Shown here piece after piece: positions 6,811 through 14,600 of a stretch of 57,386 nt of DNA. Location: assembly GCA_030834905.1 (NCBI GenBank), contig JAUQWZ010000047.1, positions 1 to 57,386 of the forward strand, written 5' to 3'. Source of the stretch: Aggregatilineales bacterium (GTDB lineage Bacteria; Chloroflexota; Anaerolineae; Aggregatilineales; Phototrophicaceae). Position 1 is the first letter of the stretch, and each line of letters begins with the position of its first letter. Made by a program: the position numbers and the translations under genes. Under the pieces are notes generated by a model. It was not told the origin of the DNA. It saw nothing but the letters and a program-made list of their open reading frames with translations, and made no database searches.

Positions 6811-7442
6811 GGCTGCTCCGTCAGCATGGCTTCGACGAGGCGCGTCGTCTCCGCGCCATCCGGCAGTTTCTCCTGCCAGAACATGGACGGGGACAGGGCG
6901 AGTCGGGGAAGGACGCGGCTGTGGTAGATCCCCTGTTCATCCAGTGGGACGCGGTGATACAGCCGCTGCTCATCAGGTTGGTAGAAAAGCGCTTCCTCAT
7001 AAGTGGGATCGATGATCCAGTATTCGGACACGCCGCCCGCCTGGTACTCGGTGAATTTGTCCACCCGGTCGCGGGTGTCACTTTCCGGCGAGATGATTTC
7101 GACCACCAGATCGGCGGGACCATCGAGATAGGTGTCTTTGATGCGCTCGGCGCTGGCAGGAAGGACGACCTGTACATCTGGCTCGCGCGAGGATTTGGGC
7201 AGCTTCATCACGAAGGGAGAGTGGAGGACTTCTCCACCGCCGGTGCGGGCAAGATAATCGCGGAAGCAGTCGGCGAGGAACAGCGAAAGCTGGTTATGCC
7301 TGAAGCGTACCGGTGTCATCGTAATCACTGCTCCGTCGATCCACTCCGCGAAGTCTGCCGCGTAATTCGCCATGTAATCGTCCCAGGTGACGTCGGTAGC
7401 GATGATCTGCGCGTCGCTGATTTGTAGATGTTCGCGTTCCAT
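6807..7442 (-). CDS. Uma2-family (DUF820) putative endonuclease
   Basis: 211 aa. PD-(D/E)XK-type fold: acidic N-terminal helix pair, EWIDGAVITMTPV, REPDVQVVLP with the catalytic Asp, then DLVVEIISPESDTRD (the VEI.SPE.. signature), EYQAGGVSEYWIIDP and RLYHRV. Family members are numerous in Chloroflexota and cyanobacteria; their biological role is mostly unknown. ATG 7442 was chosen (AGGAG 10 nt upstream) in place of a frame beginning 9 codons earlier. First gene of a two-gene unit with the SGNH hydrolase. Confidence 0.9.
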   Translation of the reverse strand: MEREHLQISDAQIIATDVTWDDYMANYAADFAEWIDGAVITMTPVRFRHNQLSLFLADCFRDYLARTGGGEVLHSPFVMKLPKSSREPDVQVVLPASAERIKDTYLDGPADLVVEIISPESDTRDRVDKFTEYQAGGVSEYWIIDPTYEEALFYQPDEQRLYHRVPLDEQGIYHSRVLPRLALSPSMFWQEKLPDGAETTRLVEAMLTEQP

Positions 7443-7548
7443 CGGACAAATGCTCCTGCTAGCCTTCACCCACGCCTTCGCTCTAAATGCCTCCCCTCAG
7501 AGACAGGAATCAAGAGCGCCTTCCCGCAGCACGTTTTCACCATCAGGA

Positions 7549-7574
7549 GGGGCAGACTTATGTGCGTCTGCCCC
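7549..7574. terminator. Hairpin downstream of acyl-CoA dehydrogenase
   Basis: GGGGCAGAC and GTCTGCCCC pair around 8 nt, 18 nt beyond the dehydrogenase stop on the minus strand. No U-tract follows. The rest of the 149-nt gap 7443-7591 shows nothing recognisable. Confidence 0.4.
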
Positions 7575-7591
7575 GTTAACCTCTGTCTGAG

Positions 7592-8818
7592 TTAGTCTCC
7601 GGCGGCGGGCGCAGGCTCGCTCTGCCAGAATTCGGGATCGTAGGCGGGCAGTTCCTGGCGCAGCGGGCGGTCTTCACGATTGCCGAGGGCATAATCCGCC
7701 TGCATCAACTGGTGGATTTCGCTGGTGCCTTCGTAGATCACCGCGCCCTTGCTGTTGCGCAGATAACGCTCGACCGGATACTCGTCGCTGAAGCCATACG
7801 CGCCGTGAATCTGCACCGCTTCCAGCGCCGCCTGAACACTGTGGTCGGTGGCGAACCATTTACAGACGCTCGTCTCGCGGGTGTTGCGGATGCCCTGATT
7901 TTTCAGCCAGCCAGCGCGCAGGTAGAGCAAGCGGGCGGCGTCGTACCACTGCTGCATATAGCCGATCTTCTGCTTGATAAGCTGGTGCTCGGCGATTGGC
8001 TTGCCGCCGGTCTTGCGTTCCTTAGCGTACTTCATGCTGTCCTCTAAGCAGGCGCGGATGAGTCCGGTTGCGCCGCTGGCGACGGTGTAGCGCCCGTTAT
8101 CGAGCGCCGACATGGCGATCTTGAAGCCTTCGCCTTCTTCGCCGAGGCGGTTTTCAACCGGCACTTCGACATCCTGCATGGCGATCCAACCGGTCGAACC
8201 GGCGCGGACACCCAGCTTGCCGTGAATATCACCCGCCGTCACGCCGGGCATATCGCTGGTGACGATGAAGGCGGACATGCCCTTGTGACCGGCATCGGGA
8301 TTGGTCTTGGAGACGACCAGGAAATGATGCGCCTTGGTTGCCAGACTGATCCACATCTTCTCACCGTTGAGGATGTATTTATCACCGACGCGGCGGGCGG
8401 TGGACGTCATGTTGACGACATCGCTGCCAACGCCGGGTTCGGTCAGGGCGAAAGCGCCATACTTCTCGCCGGTTGCCTGCGGCACCAGAAAGCGCTGCTT
8501 CTGGTCTTCCGTACCCCATTGCAGCAGCGACAGGCTGTTCAGCCCCATGTGAACCGACATGACCACGCGGAGCGTCGTGTCGCCGCGCTCCAACTCCTCA
8601 CAAACCAGACCGAGCGTGACGTAATCAAACCCCTGACCACCATAGCGCACCGGCACGCAGACTCCGAGGATGCCCAGCGCTGCCATACGCGGCAGGGTGG
8701 TGGGGTTCATCTCCTGCTTGCGATCCCATTCGCCAATGGTGGGAATGACTTCGGTTGCTACGAAAGCCCGCACCATCTTTTGCGCTTGAAGCTGATCATC
8801 ATTAAGCGAAAAATCCAT
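7592..8818 (-). CDS. Acyl-CoA dehydrogenase
   Basis: 408 aa FAD enzyme that oxidises acyl-CoA to enoyl-CoA. Family landmarks: N-terminal helical domain with VPVRYGGQGFDYVTLGLVCE, FAD/substrate signature FALTEPGVGSDVVNMTSTA, NGEKMWIS, and C-terminal QIHGAYGFSDEYPVERYLR with the catalytic Glu in YEGTSEIHQLM. The placement fits short/branched-chain or glutaryl-type enzymes; the exact substrate is unclear. AGAGGTG precedes the ATG. Electrons would go to the ETF encoded at 845-2658. Divergent from the GNAT gene. Confidence 0.95.
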   Translation of the reverse strand: MDFSLNDDQLQAQKMVRAFVATEVIPTIGEWDRKQEMNPTTLPRMAALGILGVCVPVRYGGQGFDYVTLGLVCEELERGDTTLRVVMSVHMGLNSLSLLQWGTEDQKQRFLVPQATGEKYGAFALTEPGVGSDVVNMTSTARRVGDKYILNGEKMWISLATKAHHFLVVSKTNPDAGHKGMSAFIVTSDMPGVTAGDIHGKLGVRAGSTGWIAMQDVEVPVENRLGEEGEGFKIAMSALDNGRYTVASGATGLIRACLEDSMKYAKERKTGGKPIAEHQLIKQKIGYMQQWYDAARLLYLRAGWLKNQGIRNTRETSVCKWFATDHSVQAALEAVQIHGAYGFSDEYPVERYLRNSKGAVIYEGTSEIHQLMQADYALGNREDRPLRQELPAYDPEFWQSEPAPAAGD

Positions 8819-8953
8819 TTTTACACCTCTTGTAGGAAGTTAACGCAAAGACCGCCCATTTTCTGGCAGCAGGAACTGCCAGGCGGTTACTATAGCTCCG
8901 TCAGAACCAATCGACGGGCATTATATCGTATTTCAGACGGGCGAGGAACAGCG

Positions 8954-9478
8954 ATGGCGGACACACCAGATATGCTGGTGACAACTTATCTGCACATGAC
9001 CGACCGGTCACAGTTTGTTCGGGCGACAGGCGATATTCTGGATGGCGTGATCATCATGCCGATGGAAAGACCGGACGCGCGGTTCTACCTGTTTCTGTAT
9101 CAGGCAGTGGGCGAGGCGTGGCGCTGGCGTGACCGGTTGATTATGCCGGAAAGCGAACTGCTGGCGGCGATTTCGCCGCCTGATTGCAGCGTTCAGGTGC
9201 TGTATGCGGGCGGCGTCCCGGCGGGCTATATCGAACTGGTCAAACAGGGTGACAGCACCGAGATCGCTTACTTCGGGCTGCGTCCGGAATTTCAGGGGCG
9301 GGGACTGGGCAAGTACCTGTTGAGCTATGGCATTGACCGCGCCTGGCAGGATGGGGCGAAGCGGGTATGGGTGCATACCTGCAACCTCGATGGTCCCCAC
9401 GCGCTGTCAAATTACCTCAAACGCGGATTCGCGATTTACGAGACACAGTCGCAGCCAATGCCGGTACGCTACGCCTGA
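8954..9478 (+). CDS. GNAT-family N-acetyltransferase
   Basis: 174 aa. The acetyl-CoA-binding signature is GLRPEFQGRGLGKYLLSYGI (R/QxxGxG/A), followed by WQDGAKRVWVHTCNLDGPHA and YLKRGFAIYET, the typical last strands of the GNAT fold. Acceptor unknown. ATG 8954 is preceded by GAGGAA at good spacing. The open frame extends back to 8222, but that part is antisense to the acyl-CoA dehydrogenase and is not counted. Its last 10 nt overlap the 3' end of the converging gene. Confidence 0.9.
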   Translation: MADTPDMLVTTYLHMTDRSQFVRATGDILDGVIIMPMERPDARFYLFLYQAVGEAWRWRDRLIMPESELLAAISPPDCSVQVLYAGGVPAGYIELVKQGDSTEIAYFGLRPEFQGRGLGKYLLSYGIDRAWQDGAKRVWVHTCNLDGPHALSNYLKRGFAIYETQSQPMPVRYA

Positions 9479-10191
9479 CCGGTTGATTCCAGACGAAAGA
9501 AGGCATCGTCCAGCACCGGGCTGCTTTCGACGGCGACCGGCACTACCTCATATTCAGAGACATTGTCCCAGAGGATGCAGATTCTTTCGGGAAGGATGAA
9601 ATCGTTGACCGCCTTCTGACCGGCGACCGACTGAAAGGTGAACAACTGCTCGCGGTTGTCCTGCTGTGGATTCATGCAGGTGGTGGAAACGCTGTCCACG
9701 GTGTAGTCGTCGTGCAGCGTTACATGCACCGCATCGCGGCAGTCGGTATTGGTCGCCTCAAAGCTGCGCCTGCCAGTCGCCTTGAGTTCGATATTTTCGA
9801 GCGCCAGCGGCGTCAGCAGCATTCCACAGGCAACCATCAGGCGAAGGCGCGCCGACCGCACCTGATCGGGTTGGGTCACAACCTGAAGCTGCCCGGCGCG
9901 GCGCTGGCTGCGGAAGACGGCACCATCGAAGGCGTTAACGCCCACTTGCAGCGGCAGTCCTGCCAGACGAATGCTGAAATCCCAGCGGCAGCGCCCCGGA
10001 AAATCAAAGCCAGCCGTCGTCGTAAGTGGAAGCCAAAGCGTGAGGGGACCCAGGCGGGTCAGCGCCCGACCTGAAAGCTGAATTCTGAGGGTTTCAATCG
10101 CTGGAGCACCCAGACCATAACGGGCTTCCAACGCCTTACGGAGCAGATCGCGACCTTCTTTGTCTCCGCGTGCAAGCAGTAATACTGGCAT
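9469..10191 (-). CDS. Uncharacterised protein (240 aa)
   Basis: No family recognised. Cytosolic by sequence: no signal peptide and no membrane helix. N-terminal LLLARGDKEGRDLLRKALEA is helical, the middle is beta-rich with paired hydrophobics, and CRDAVHVTLHDDYTVDSVST and ILWDNVSEYEVVPVAVES follow near the C-terminus. Three Cys and the late NxxQQDNREQLFTFQS have no obvious motif. GGAAG lies 8 nt before ATG. A single gene, converging with the GNAT gene by 10 nt, with a 200-nt gap before it that holds a palindrome. Confidence 0.7.
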   Translation of the reverse strand: MPVLLLARGDKEGRDLLRKALEARYGLGAPAIETLRIQLSGRALTRLGPLTLWLPLTTTAGFDFPGRCRWDFSIRLAGLPLQVGVNAFDGAVFRSQRRAGQLQVVTQPDQVRSARLRLMVACGMLLTPLALENIELKATGRRSFEATNTDCRDAVHVTLHDDYTVDSVSTTCMNPQQDNREQLFTFQSVAGQKAVNDFILPERICILWDNVSEYEVVPVAVESSPVLDDAFFRLESTGQA

Positions 10192-10354
10192 GGGTGCGCT
10201 TCCAGTAAAGAGTCAAAAACATCCTGAGTGTAGCAAACCTTCAGGAGCGCAAGCGTGAATTTTTTGTGAATTTTGCGTGAATAGGGATGATGAAATTTAT
10301 GGTTGGCGCGGTTGGGGCGGCGCAGATTTTACAGCTATTGTGGGGGTGGTAAAA

Positions 10355-10378
10355 GGACGCACCGCGATGCGCCCCTAC
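10355..10378. repeat. Dispersed palindrome, imperfect copy
   Basis: GGACGCA-CCGCGA-TGCGCCC followed by CCTAC. One mismatch in the arms; same outer CCTAC as the other members. It lies just past the E1-rhodanese gene, in the 201-nt gap 10192-10392, which otherwise holds only GTGAATTTT direct repeats near 10254-10282. Confidence 0.6.
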
Positions 10379-10392
10379 CAGGATCGTGGTCG

Positions 10393-11649
10393 TTAGTAGA
10401 CCGGCATCGAACGGTCAACGTTTCGCGCCCAACCGAGGATGCCGCCTGCCATATTGACCAGCTTGTGCGGGTCGTAGCCGAGATCGCGCAGGGTATTGAT
10501 GACGTCGCTGCTGCGCGCGCCGGATCGGCAGTAGACAATGATCTCGCGGTCGCGCGGGATTTCGGCAAGCGGCGTGTCTGCCAGCTTAATGCGTCCCGCC
10601 TGCACTTCCTGCGCCGCCAGCATCAGCCGGGGTTTAGGAATACGGGCAGTCGTGCTTTCGAGCGAGACAATTTCCCATTCTTCGGGGTTGCGCACGTCGA
10701 GCACAAACAGGTCTTCGCCGCTGTCGAGGCGCTGCTTCAGTTCCAACGCGGTGATCTGCGGGATTGGCAGATCAGCGCCGTTCTGTAAACCGTTGACGGC
10801 GACTGCCGCCGGGCTGTGATCGTGGGCGGGCACGCCGCAGAACTGCTCATAGTCGATTAGTTCGACCTGATCCGCCGGAATGCCGCAGACCGGGCAGGTG
10901 GGGTTCTTGCGCACCTTGATAGTGGTGAAGCTCACTTCCAGCGCATCATAAAGCAGCATCCGTCCGATCATCGGGTCGCCAATGCCGGTGATGAGCTTGA
11001 TGGCTTCGGTCGCCTGCATGGTGCCAATCGTGCCGGGCAGCACGCCCAGCACGCCGCCTTCGGCGCAGCTTGGGACAAGTCCCGGCGGCGGCGGTTCCGG
11101 GAACATACAGCGGTAGCAGGGTCCTTCTTTGGCGTAAAAGACGCTCAACTGCCCCTCAAAGCGCAGAATGCTGCCGTAGACGTTGGGCTTGCCCAGCCGG
11201 ACGCAGGCATCGTTGACGAGATAGCGAGTGGGGAAGTTGTCGGTGCCGTCGATGATGACGTCGTAGGGTTCGAGGATTTCGAGCGCGTTCTCGGACGTCA
11301 GCGGGACTTCATACTTGTCGATCTGGACGTTGGGATTGATATCGAGAATGCGCTGGGCGGCACTTTCGATTTTCGACTTACCGATGCTGCTGACGCCATG
11401 AATGATCTGGCGCTGCAAATTGGTTTCCTCAACGATATCGTAATCGACCAGACCGAGCCGACCGACGCCCGCCGCAGCGAGGTAGAGCGCCAGCGGACTG
11501 CCCAGCCCACCCGTACCGACGAGCAAAATACTGGACGCTTTCAGGCGGCGCTGCCCGTCCATGCCCAATTCCGGCATGATGAGGTGACGCCCGTAGCGGT
11601 GGATTTCATCATTGGTGAGCGCGCCAAGCTGGTTGACGATTGGTTGCAT
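10393..11649 (-). CDS. MoeB/ThiF-like E1 adenylyltransferase fused to rhodanese (MoeZ-type)
   Basis: 418 aa. Residues ~1-260 form the E1 domain: RYGRHLIMPELGMDGQ, nucleotide loop LLVGTGGLGSPLALYLAAAG, DGTDNFPTRYLVND, the CXXC zinc pairs CYRC and CPVC, and SCAEGGVLGVLPG with a candidate catalytic Cys. Residues ~300-418 are a rhodanese domain with active-site loop YCRSGARS. Such fusions (MoeZ, MOCS3) adenylate the C-terminal GG of a small sulfur carrier and transfer persulfide sulfur to it. The carrier (12608-12880) is four genes away on the same strand. ATG 11649 is chosen (AAGGAA upstream; conserved start of E1). Last gene of the sulfur cluster. Confidence 0.93.
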   Translation of the reverse strand: MQPIVNQLGALTNDEIHRYGRHLIMPELGMDGQRRLKASSILLVGTGGLGSPLALYLAAAGVGRLGLVDYDIVEETNLQRQIIHGVSSIGKSKIESAAQRILDINPNVQIDKYEVPLTSENALEILEPYDVIIDGTDNFPTRYLVNDACVRLGKPNVYGSILRFEGQLSVFYAKEGPCYRCMFPEPPPPGLVPSCAEGGVLGVLPGTIGTMQATEAIKLITGIGDPMIGRMLLYDALEVSFTTIKVRKNPTCPVCGIPADQVELIDYEQFCGVPAHDHSPAAVAVNGLQNGADLPIPQITALELKQRLDSGEDLFVLDVRNPEEWEIVSLESTTARIPKPRLMLAAQEVQAGRIKLADTPLAEIPRDREIIVYCRSGARSSDVINTLRDLGYDPHKLVNMAGGILGWARNVDRSMPVY

Positions 11650-11704
11650 AGTGCCTGTTCCTTCGGTTATTTGCCCACAAAATAGCTGTGTTCGCCTGAT
11701 TTGT

Positions 11705-12118
11705 TTATACCGCCGCGGCTTCCTGAAGCTGGCGCTTGAGCTTTTGCGCGTCAGCGACGCCGTGATTAATCGCCCGGGTGCGCCCATGCAGATCGATGAT
11801 GAAGGTGGTTGGCGACGACATCACGCCCCAGCGGTCAGCCGCCTGGGGATGCTCGCAGGCGTCCACCTGCACAATCTGAACGCGATCCCCCAGTTCCGAT
11901 TGTATCAGCGCCAGTGCCGGAGTCTGAACGGCGCGGCAGGGAACGCAGAAGGGAGTCGTGAAGTACAGGATCGCCGGAATGCCGGGCTTCAGATCATGAA
12001 GCAGAGGGTCAGTTGGCGTTAGCGCCGACGTGTGCCGAATCTGCTGCCGAACATAGAGCTGATAGGTGAACAACCCCGCCGCCAGCAGCACAACCGTGAA
12101 CAGCAGACGTTCCAGCAT
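11705..12118 (-). CDS. Membrane-anchored thioredoxin-like protein
   Basis: 137 aa. One N-terminal helix (LLFTVVLLAAGLFTYQLYV) anchors a thioredoxin fold containing the redox motif FCVPCRAVQTP (CxxC with central VP) and the cis-Pro segment MSSPTTFIID. The CVPC motif with an N-in anchor suggests a reductant facing outward. It lies 9 nt after the DUF4395 gene and upstream of the E1-rhodanese gene, so it probably handles thiol redox chemistry in the same sulfur pathway. The target is not known. Confidence 0.88.
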   Translation of the reverse strand: MLERLLFTVVLLAAGLFTYQLYVRQQIRHTSALTPTDPLLHDLKPGIPAILYFTTPFCVPCRAVQTPALALIQSELGDRVQIVQVDACEHPQAADRWGVMSSPTTFIIDLHGRTRAINHGVADAQKLKRQLQEAAAV

Positions 12119-12127
12119 GGTTTCACC

Positions 12128-12589
12128 TTACCTGGTTACCGGCGCGCGGTCAAAGCCGGGCACGCCGAGTCGATTCAACTGGTAGTACATCCAGCAGCCG
12201 GTGCAGAAGTTGAGCCAGAAATTGAGGTTCGCCAGCGCGATGACGATCCAGACCAGCAGCCATGCCAGCCCGGACGCGCCGAGCAGCAGCGCGATGGTGG
12301 CGATGCCGTTAAATGCAGCGCCGATCAGCATGGCGAAGCGGTGCGGCTCAGGGTTGTCGCTGATGACATTGGGCTTAAGCAGCCCGGACGGTTTCACGAT
12401 GCCGGTGTAGATCAGACGGTAGGGAGCATAGGGCGAGTCTACCGCGCCCAACAACTGAGCGACGGCGACGATGGCGACAAGCAGCCAACTGTTCAGTATA
12501 AACGCAAGCAGCAGCAGGACGATGGTCAATCCCTGCCCGACTTTTAGCCCCGTGTGGTCAACCCGTCGAATTTCGACTGCGCTGGTCAT
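12128..12589 (-). CDS. DUF4395-family membrane protein
   Basis: 153 aa with about four hydrophobic helices. The signature NFCTGCWMYYQLNRLG near the C-terminus holds a CxxC pair expected at the membrane surface, and N-terminal VDHTGLKVGQGLTIV is typical of DUF4395. Members are often found beside thioredoxin, rhodanese or sulfur-metabolism genes, as here. Function unproven; the Cys pair suggests a role in moving reducing power or sulfur across the membrane together with the adjacent thioredoxin (inference). It lies 18 nt after the sulfur carrier gene. Confidence 0.85.
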   Translation of the reverse strand: MTSAVEIRRVDHTGLKVGQGLTIVLLLLAFILNSWLLVAIVAVAQLLGAVDSPYAPYRLIYTGIVKPSGLLKPNVISDNPEPHRFAMLIGAAFNGIATIALLLGASGLAWLLVWIVIALANLNFWLNFCTGCWMYYQLNRLGVPGFDRAPVTR

Positions 12590-12607
12590 AGCTCACTCTC
12601 GTAAAGG

Positions 12608-12880
12608 TTAGTTACCGCCGGCGATGCTGGGAATGATACGAAGGGCGTCGTCTTCCTCAATTTCAGTCTCCAGACCATTGAGAAAGCGAATATCCTCTTC
12701 ACCGATGTAGATGTTGACGAAGCTGCGCAGTTCCGCGCCGTTGAACAGATGCGGGCGCAGCTCGGGGTGCTGGGTGGTCAGATCGTTGAGGGCGTCGCCG
12801 ATGGTCGCGCCATGAACGCTGATCTGTGCCTGGTTGCCGGTGTAGGCACGCAGGGGAGTGGGTATCCTGATGGCTGGCAT
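12608..12880 (-). CDS. MoaD/ThiS/CysO-like sulfur-carrier protein ending -GGN
   Basis: 90 aa ubiquitin-fold protein: IRIPTPLRAYTGNQAQISVH, GATIGDALNDLTTQHPELRP, SFVNIYIGEEDIRFLNGLET and IIPSIAGGN at the end. Carriers are adenylated on a terminal GG and then thiocarboxylated; CysO in Mycobacterium ends exactly in GG. Here one Asn follows GG, so the tail must be trimmed before activation if it works the same way. The JAMM peptidase in this cluster is the obvious candidate, as for QbsE/QbsD of Pseudomonas. A perfect AGGAGGTAAC site precedes ATG. Confidence 0.9.
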   Translation of the reverse strand: MPAIRIPTPLRAYTGNQAQISVHGATIGDALNDLTTQHPELRPHLFNGAELRSFVNIYIGEEDIRFLNGLETEIEEDDALRIIPSIAGGN

Positions 12881-12916
12881 GTTACCTCCTGAAGCTTGAT
12901 TACATGAATGATTCAG

Positions 12917-12987
12917 AGACGTGGACGGGAGTCGAACCCGTTTACGCGCCTTTGCAGGGCGCTACCTAGCCGTTCGGTCACCACGTC
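12917..12987 (-). tRNA. tRNA-Cys (GCA)
   Basis: 71 nt. Acceptor GACGTGG/CCACGTC, anticodon loop CTGCAAA with anticodon GCA, T-arm GGGTTCGACTCCC, discriminator U73, which is the tRNA-Cys identity base. CCA is not encoded. The gene lies 36 nt upstream of the sulfur-carrier gene and 42 nt after the rhodanese stop, on the same strand, apparently within the sulfur-relay transcript. Confidence 0.97.
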
Positions 12988-13029
12988 AGGTTGGGCGCAT
13001 CTGGTTCAGCGCCCGGAATTACGGATGGC

Positions 13030-13863
13030 TTACGGCTGCTCACCCTTGTGGATGGGCGCGCCGATCAGATTGCCCCATTCGGTCCACGATCCGTCATAGT
13101 TGCGGACGTTCTCGTAGCCGAGGATGTACTTCAGCGCGAACCAGGTGTGCGACGAACGCTCGCCAATACGGCAGTACGCCACCACGTCCGGGCTGTCGGC
13201 AGAAAGCCCTTTACCGCCGTAAAGCTGCTGAAGTTCCTCGCGGCTCTTGAAAGTACCATCTTCGGCGACCGCCTGCGCCCAGGGGACGTTGAGCGCGCCG
13301 GGGATGTGACCGGGGCGCTGCGCCGTCTCGGACATGCCGGGCGGGGCGATGATTTCGCCGCTGTATTCGGCGGGCGAGCGCACGTCAACCAGCGAGAAGG
13401 CTTCCTGCTTCAGGCGCTGGCGGATGTAATCACGGTCGGCGCGCAGGTCAGTGTTGACGCGGCTTACTTTATAGTCGGTTCTGGGGAAGCTCGGCTCGTC
13501 GATGGTGGTGTCGCGGAGTTCCGCCAGCCATTTCTTGCGCCCGCCGTCGATCAGGCTGACGTTCTCGTGACCGTAATATTTGAACAGCCAGAAGGCGTAG
13601 GCGGCGAACCAGTTGTTGTTATCGCCGTAGAGGACGACATGCGTTTCAGGGCTGATACCGGAGTCGCCGAGAAGCTTCTCGAAATCCTCTTTGGAGATGA
13701 TGTCGCGCGAGATGCCGTCCTGAAGCTGCGACTGCCAGTTGAAGGCGATGGCGCTGGGAATGTGACCGGTGGCATACTGGGCGGTATCGACATCGACCTC
13801 AATCAACCGGATGTCTTCCTTGTTTTCGGCAACCCAGTTGGTACTGACAAGTGGCTCTACCAT
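13030..13863 (-). CDS. Tandem-rhodanese sulfurtransferase
   Basis: 277 aa. Two rhodanese domains: an inactive N-terminal one (RLIEVDVDTAQYATGHIPSA, VLYGDNNNWFAAYAFWLFKY) and an active C-terminal one (FSLVDVRSPAEYSG, then YCRIGERSSHTW with the catalytic Cys). Its active-site loop CRIGERS is of the thiosulfate sulfurtransferase type, as opposed to CG[S/T]GVT of mercaptopyruvate enzymes. It would supply persulfide sulfur to the relay. ATG 13863 was chosen (AAGGAG 9 nt upstream); a start 7 codons earlier lacks a site. Between the JAMM gene and tRNA-Cys. Confidence 0.92.
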   Translation of the reverse strand: MVEPLVSTNWVAENKEDIRLIEVDVDTAQYATGHIPSAIAFNWQSQLQDGISRDIISKEDFEKLLGDSGISPETHVVLYGDNNNWFAAYAFWLFKYYGHENVSLIDGGRKKWLAELRDTTIDEPSFPRTDYKVSRVNTDLRADRDYIRQRLKQEAFSLVDVRSPAEYSGEIIAPPGMSETAQRPGHIPGALNVPWAQAVAEDGTFKSREELQQLYGGKGLSADSPDVVAYCRIGERSSHTWFALKYILGYENVRNYDGSWTEWGNLIGAPIHKGEQP

Positions 13864-13962
13864 GATGTTACGCTCCTTGTGCAATCTACGCGCGGCAAAT
13901 AAAGTCTGCTTTCTCAGCAGCGCCGCCTGCCCCTCACAGAGAAGGCGCTGCCACCGTTAGCA

Positions 13963-14397
13963 TCAGGTGATCTTGAGCGTGCTGGCGTCAAACTGGCTGC
14001 GATCTGCCCGAAGCAGCCAGGCACGCATCTCGACGGGACTTGGCTGCCCGGTGTTCTGAACTGACGTGATGATGTAGGTGAAGTTGGGCAGGGCATGATC
14101 GCGATCATAGACCGACGGAATGGCGGGTGAATTGGGATGGCTGTGATAGTAGCCGACCAGCGTCAGCCCGCGCGCGTCGGCTTCGTCTTCCAGTCGCGCC
14201 CAATCCTGCGGCGTCATGGCATAGCGGTGATACTGCTCCTCGGCTTCAAAGGTGTTGCTGATGTGGACGACATCGGCAATGGACACCGTATCTCCGTCCA
14301 GCGTGCCGAGCAGGAAACCGCCGCCTTCGTTGGGATAGGCTTCAACCATCTCGGCGAAGATGCGCTGCTGCAATTGGTGGTCGAGTACAACATTCAT
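13963..14397 (-). CDS. JAMM/MPN+ metallopeptidase (M67, Mec-like)
   Basis: 144 aa. Zinc-peptidase motif E near residue 24 (YPNEGGGFLLG), HSHPNSPAIPSVYD (HxH-x-P-x(5)-S-x-x-D). In Mycobacterium, Mec releases cysteine from the carrier adduct CysO-Cys; in Pseudomonas, QbsD trims the carrier tail. Here the carrier ends -GGN, so either role or both are possible. First gene of the sulfur cluster. AAGGAA lies 6 nt before the ATG, and an intrinsic terminator plus structured leader end 25 nt upstream of the start. Confidence 0.92.
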   Translation of the reverse strand: MNVVLDHQLQQRIFAEMVEAYPNEGGGFLLGTLDGDTVSIADVVHISNTFEAEEQYHRYAMTPQDWARLEDEADARGLTLVGYYHSHPNSPAIPSVYDRDHALPNFTYIITSVQNTGQPSPVEMRAWLLRADRSQFDASTLKIT

Positions 14398-14421
14398 CAG
14401 TTATTCCTTAACCAGGAAACA

Positions 14422-14450
14422 AAAGAGCCAACCCCGGCGGTTGGCTCTTT
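14422..14450 (-). terminator. Intrinsic terminator in the leader of the JAMM gene
   Basis: A 12-bp perfect stem (AAAGAGCCAACC with GGTTGGCTCTTT) and 5-nt loop, followed on the minus strand by TTTTGTTT. It lies 25 nt upstream of the JAMM start, so it either ends an upstream small RNA or acts as an attenuator of the cluster. A weaker T-stretch on the other side could allow some two-way function. Confidence 0.8.
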
Positions 14451-14600
14451 CAGTTTCTACACAAGTACGGCAGGTTACTGCCGTTGAAGCGCCACACGTC
14501 TCGGGGTATTTCCGATGTTCTCCATACAACACATCATACAGACTCGCATCGCGCGGTCTGTAGAAGTGAATGTCAGGACGTGTGAGGGTATTTTGGCTAC
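14422..14600 (-). ncRNA. Candidate structured leader RNA or small RNA
   Basis: On the minus strand the 180 nt before the JAMM gene can fold into a closing helix CACACGTC/GACGTGTG (14577-14584 with 14493-14500) around two hairpins (14538-14561, ACAGAC/GTCTGT; 14514-14535, GATGT/ACATC), then a 7-bp hairpin (14467-14484) and the terminator. TTCTACA/TGTAGAA (14559-14565 with 14455-14461) is a competing or pseudoknot pair, and AGCCAA (14593-14598) can pair with the terminator's 3' arm. No T-box or known riboswitch core was recognised. Folded by eye only. Confidence 0.5.

Noticed and set aside
8222..8953. N-terminal extension of the GNAT gene by 244 codons
   Set aside because: This part is antisense to the acyl-CoA dehydrogenase and shows no domain; ATG 8954 has a good ribosome-binding site and starts the GNAT domain.
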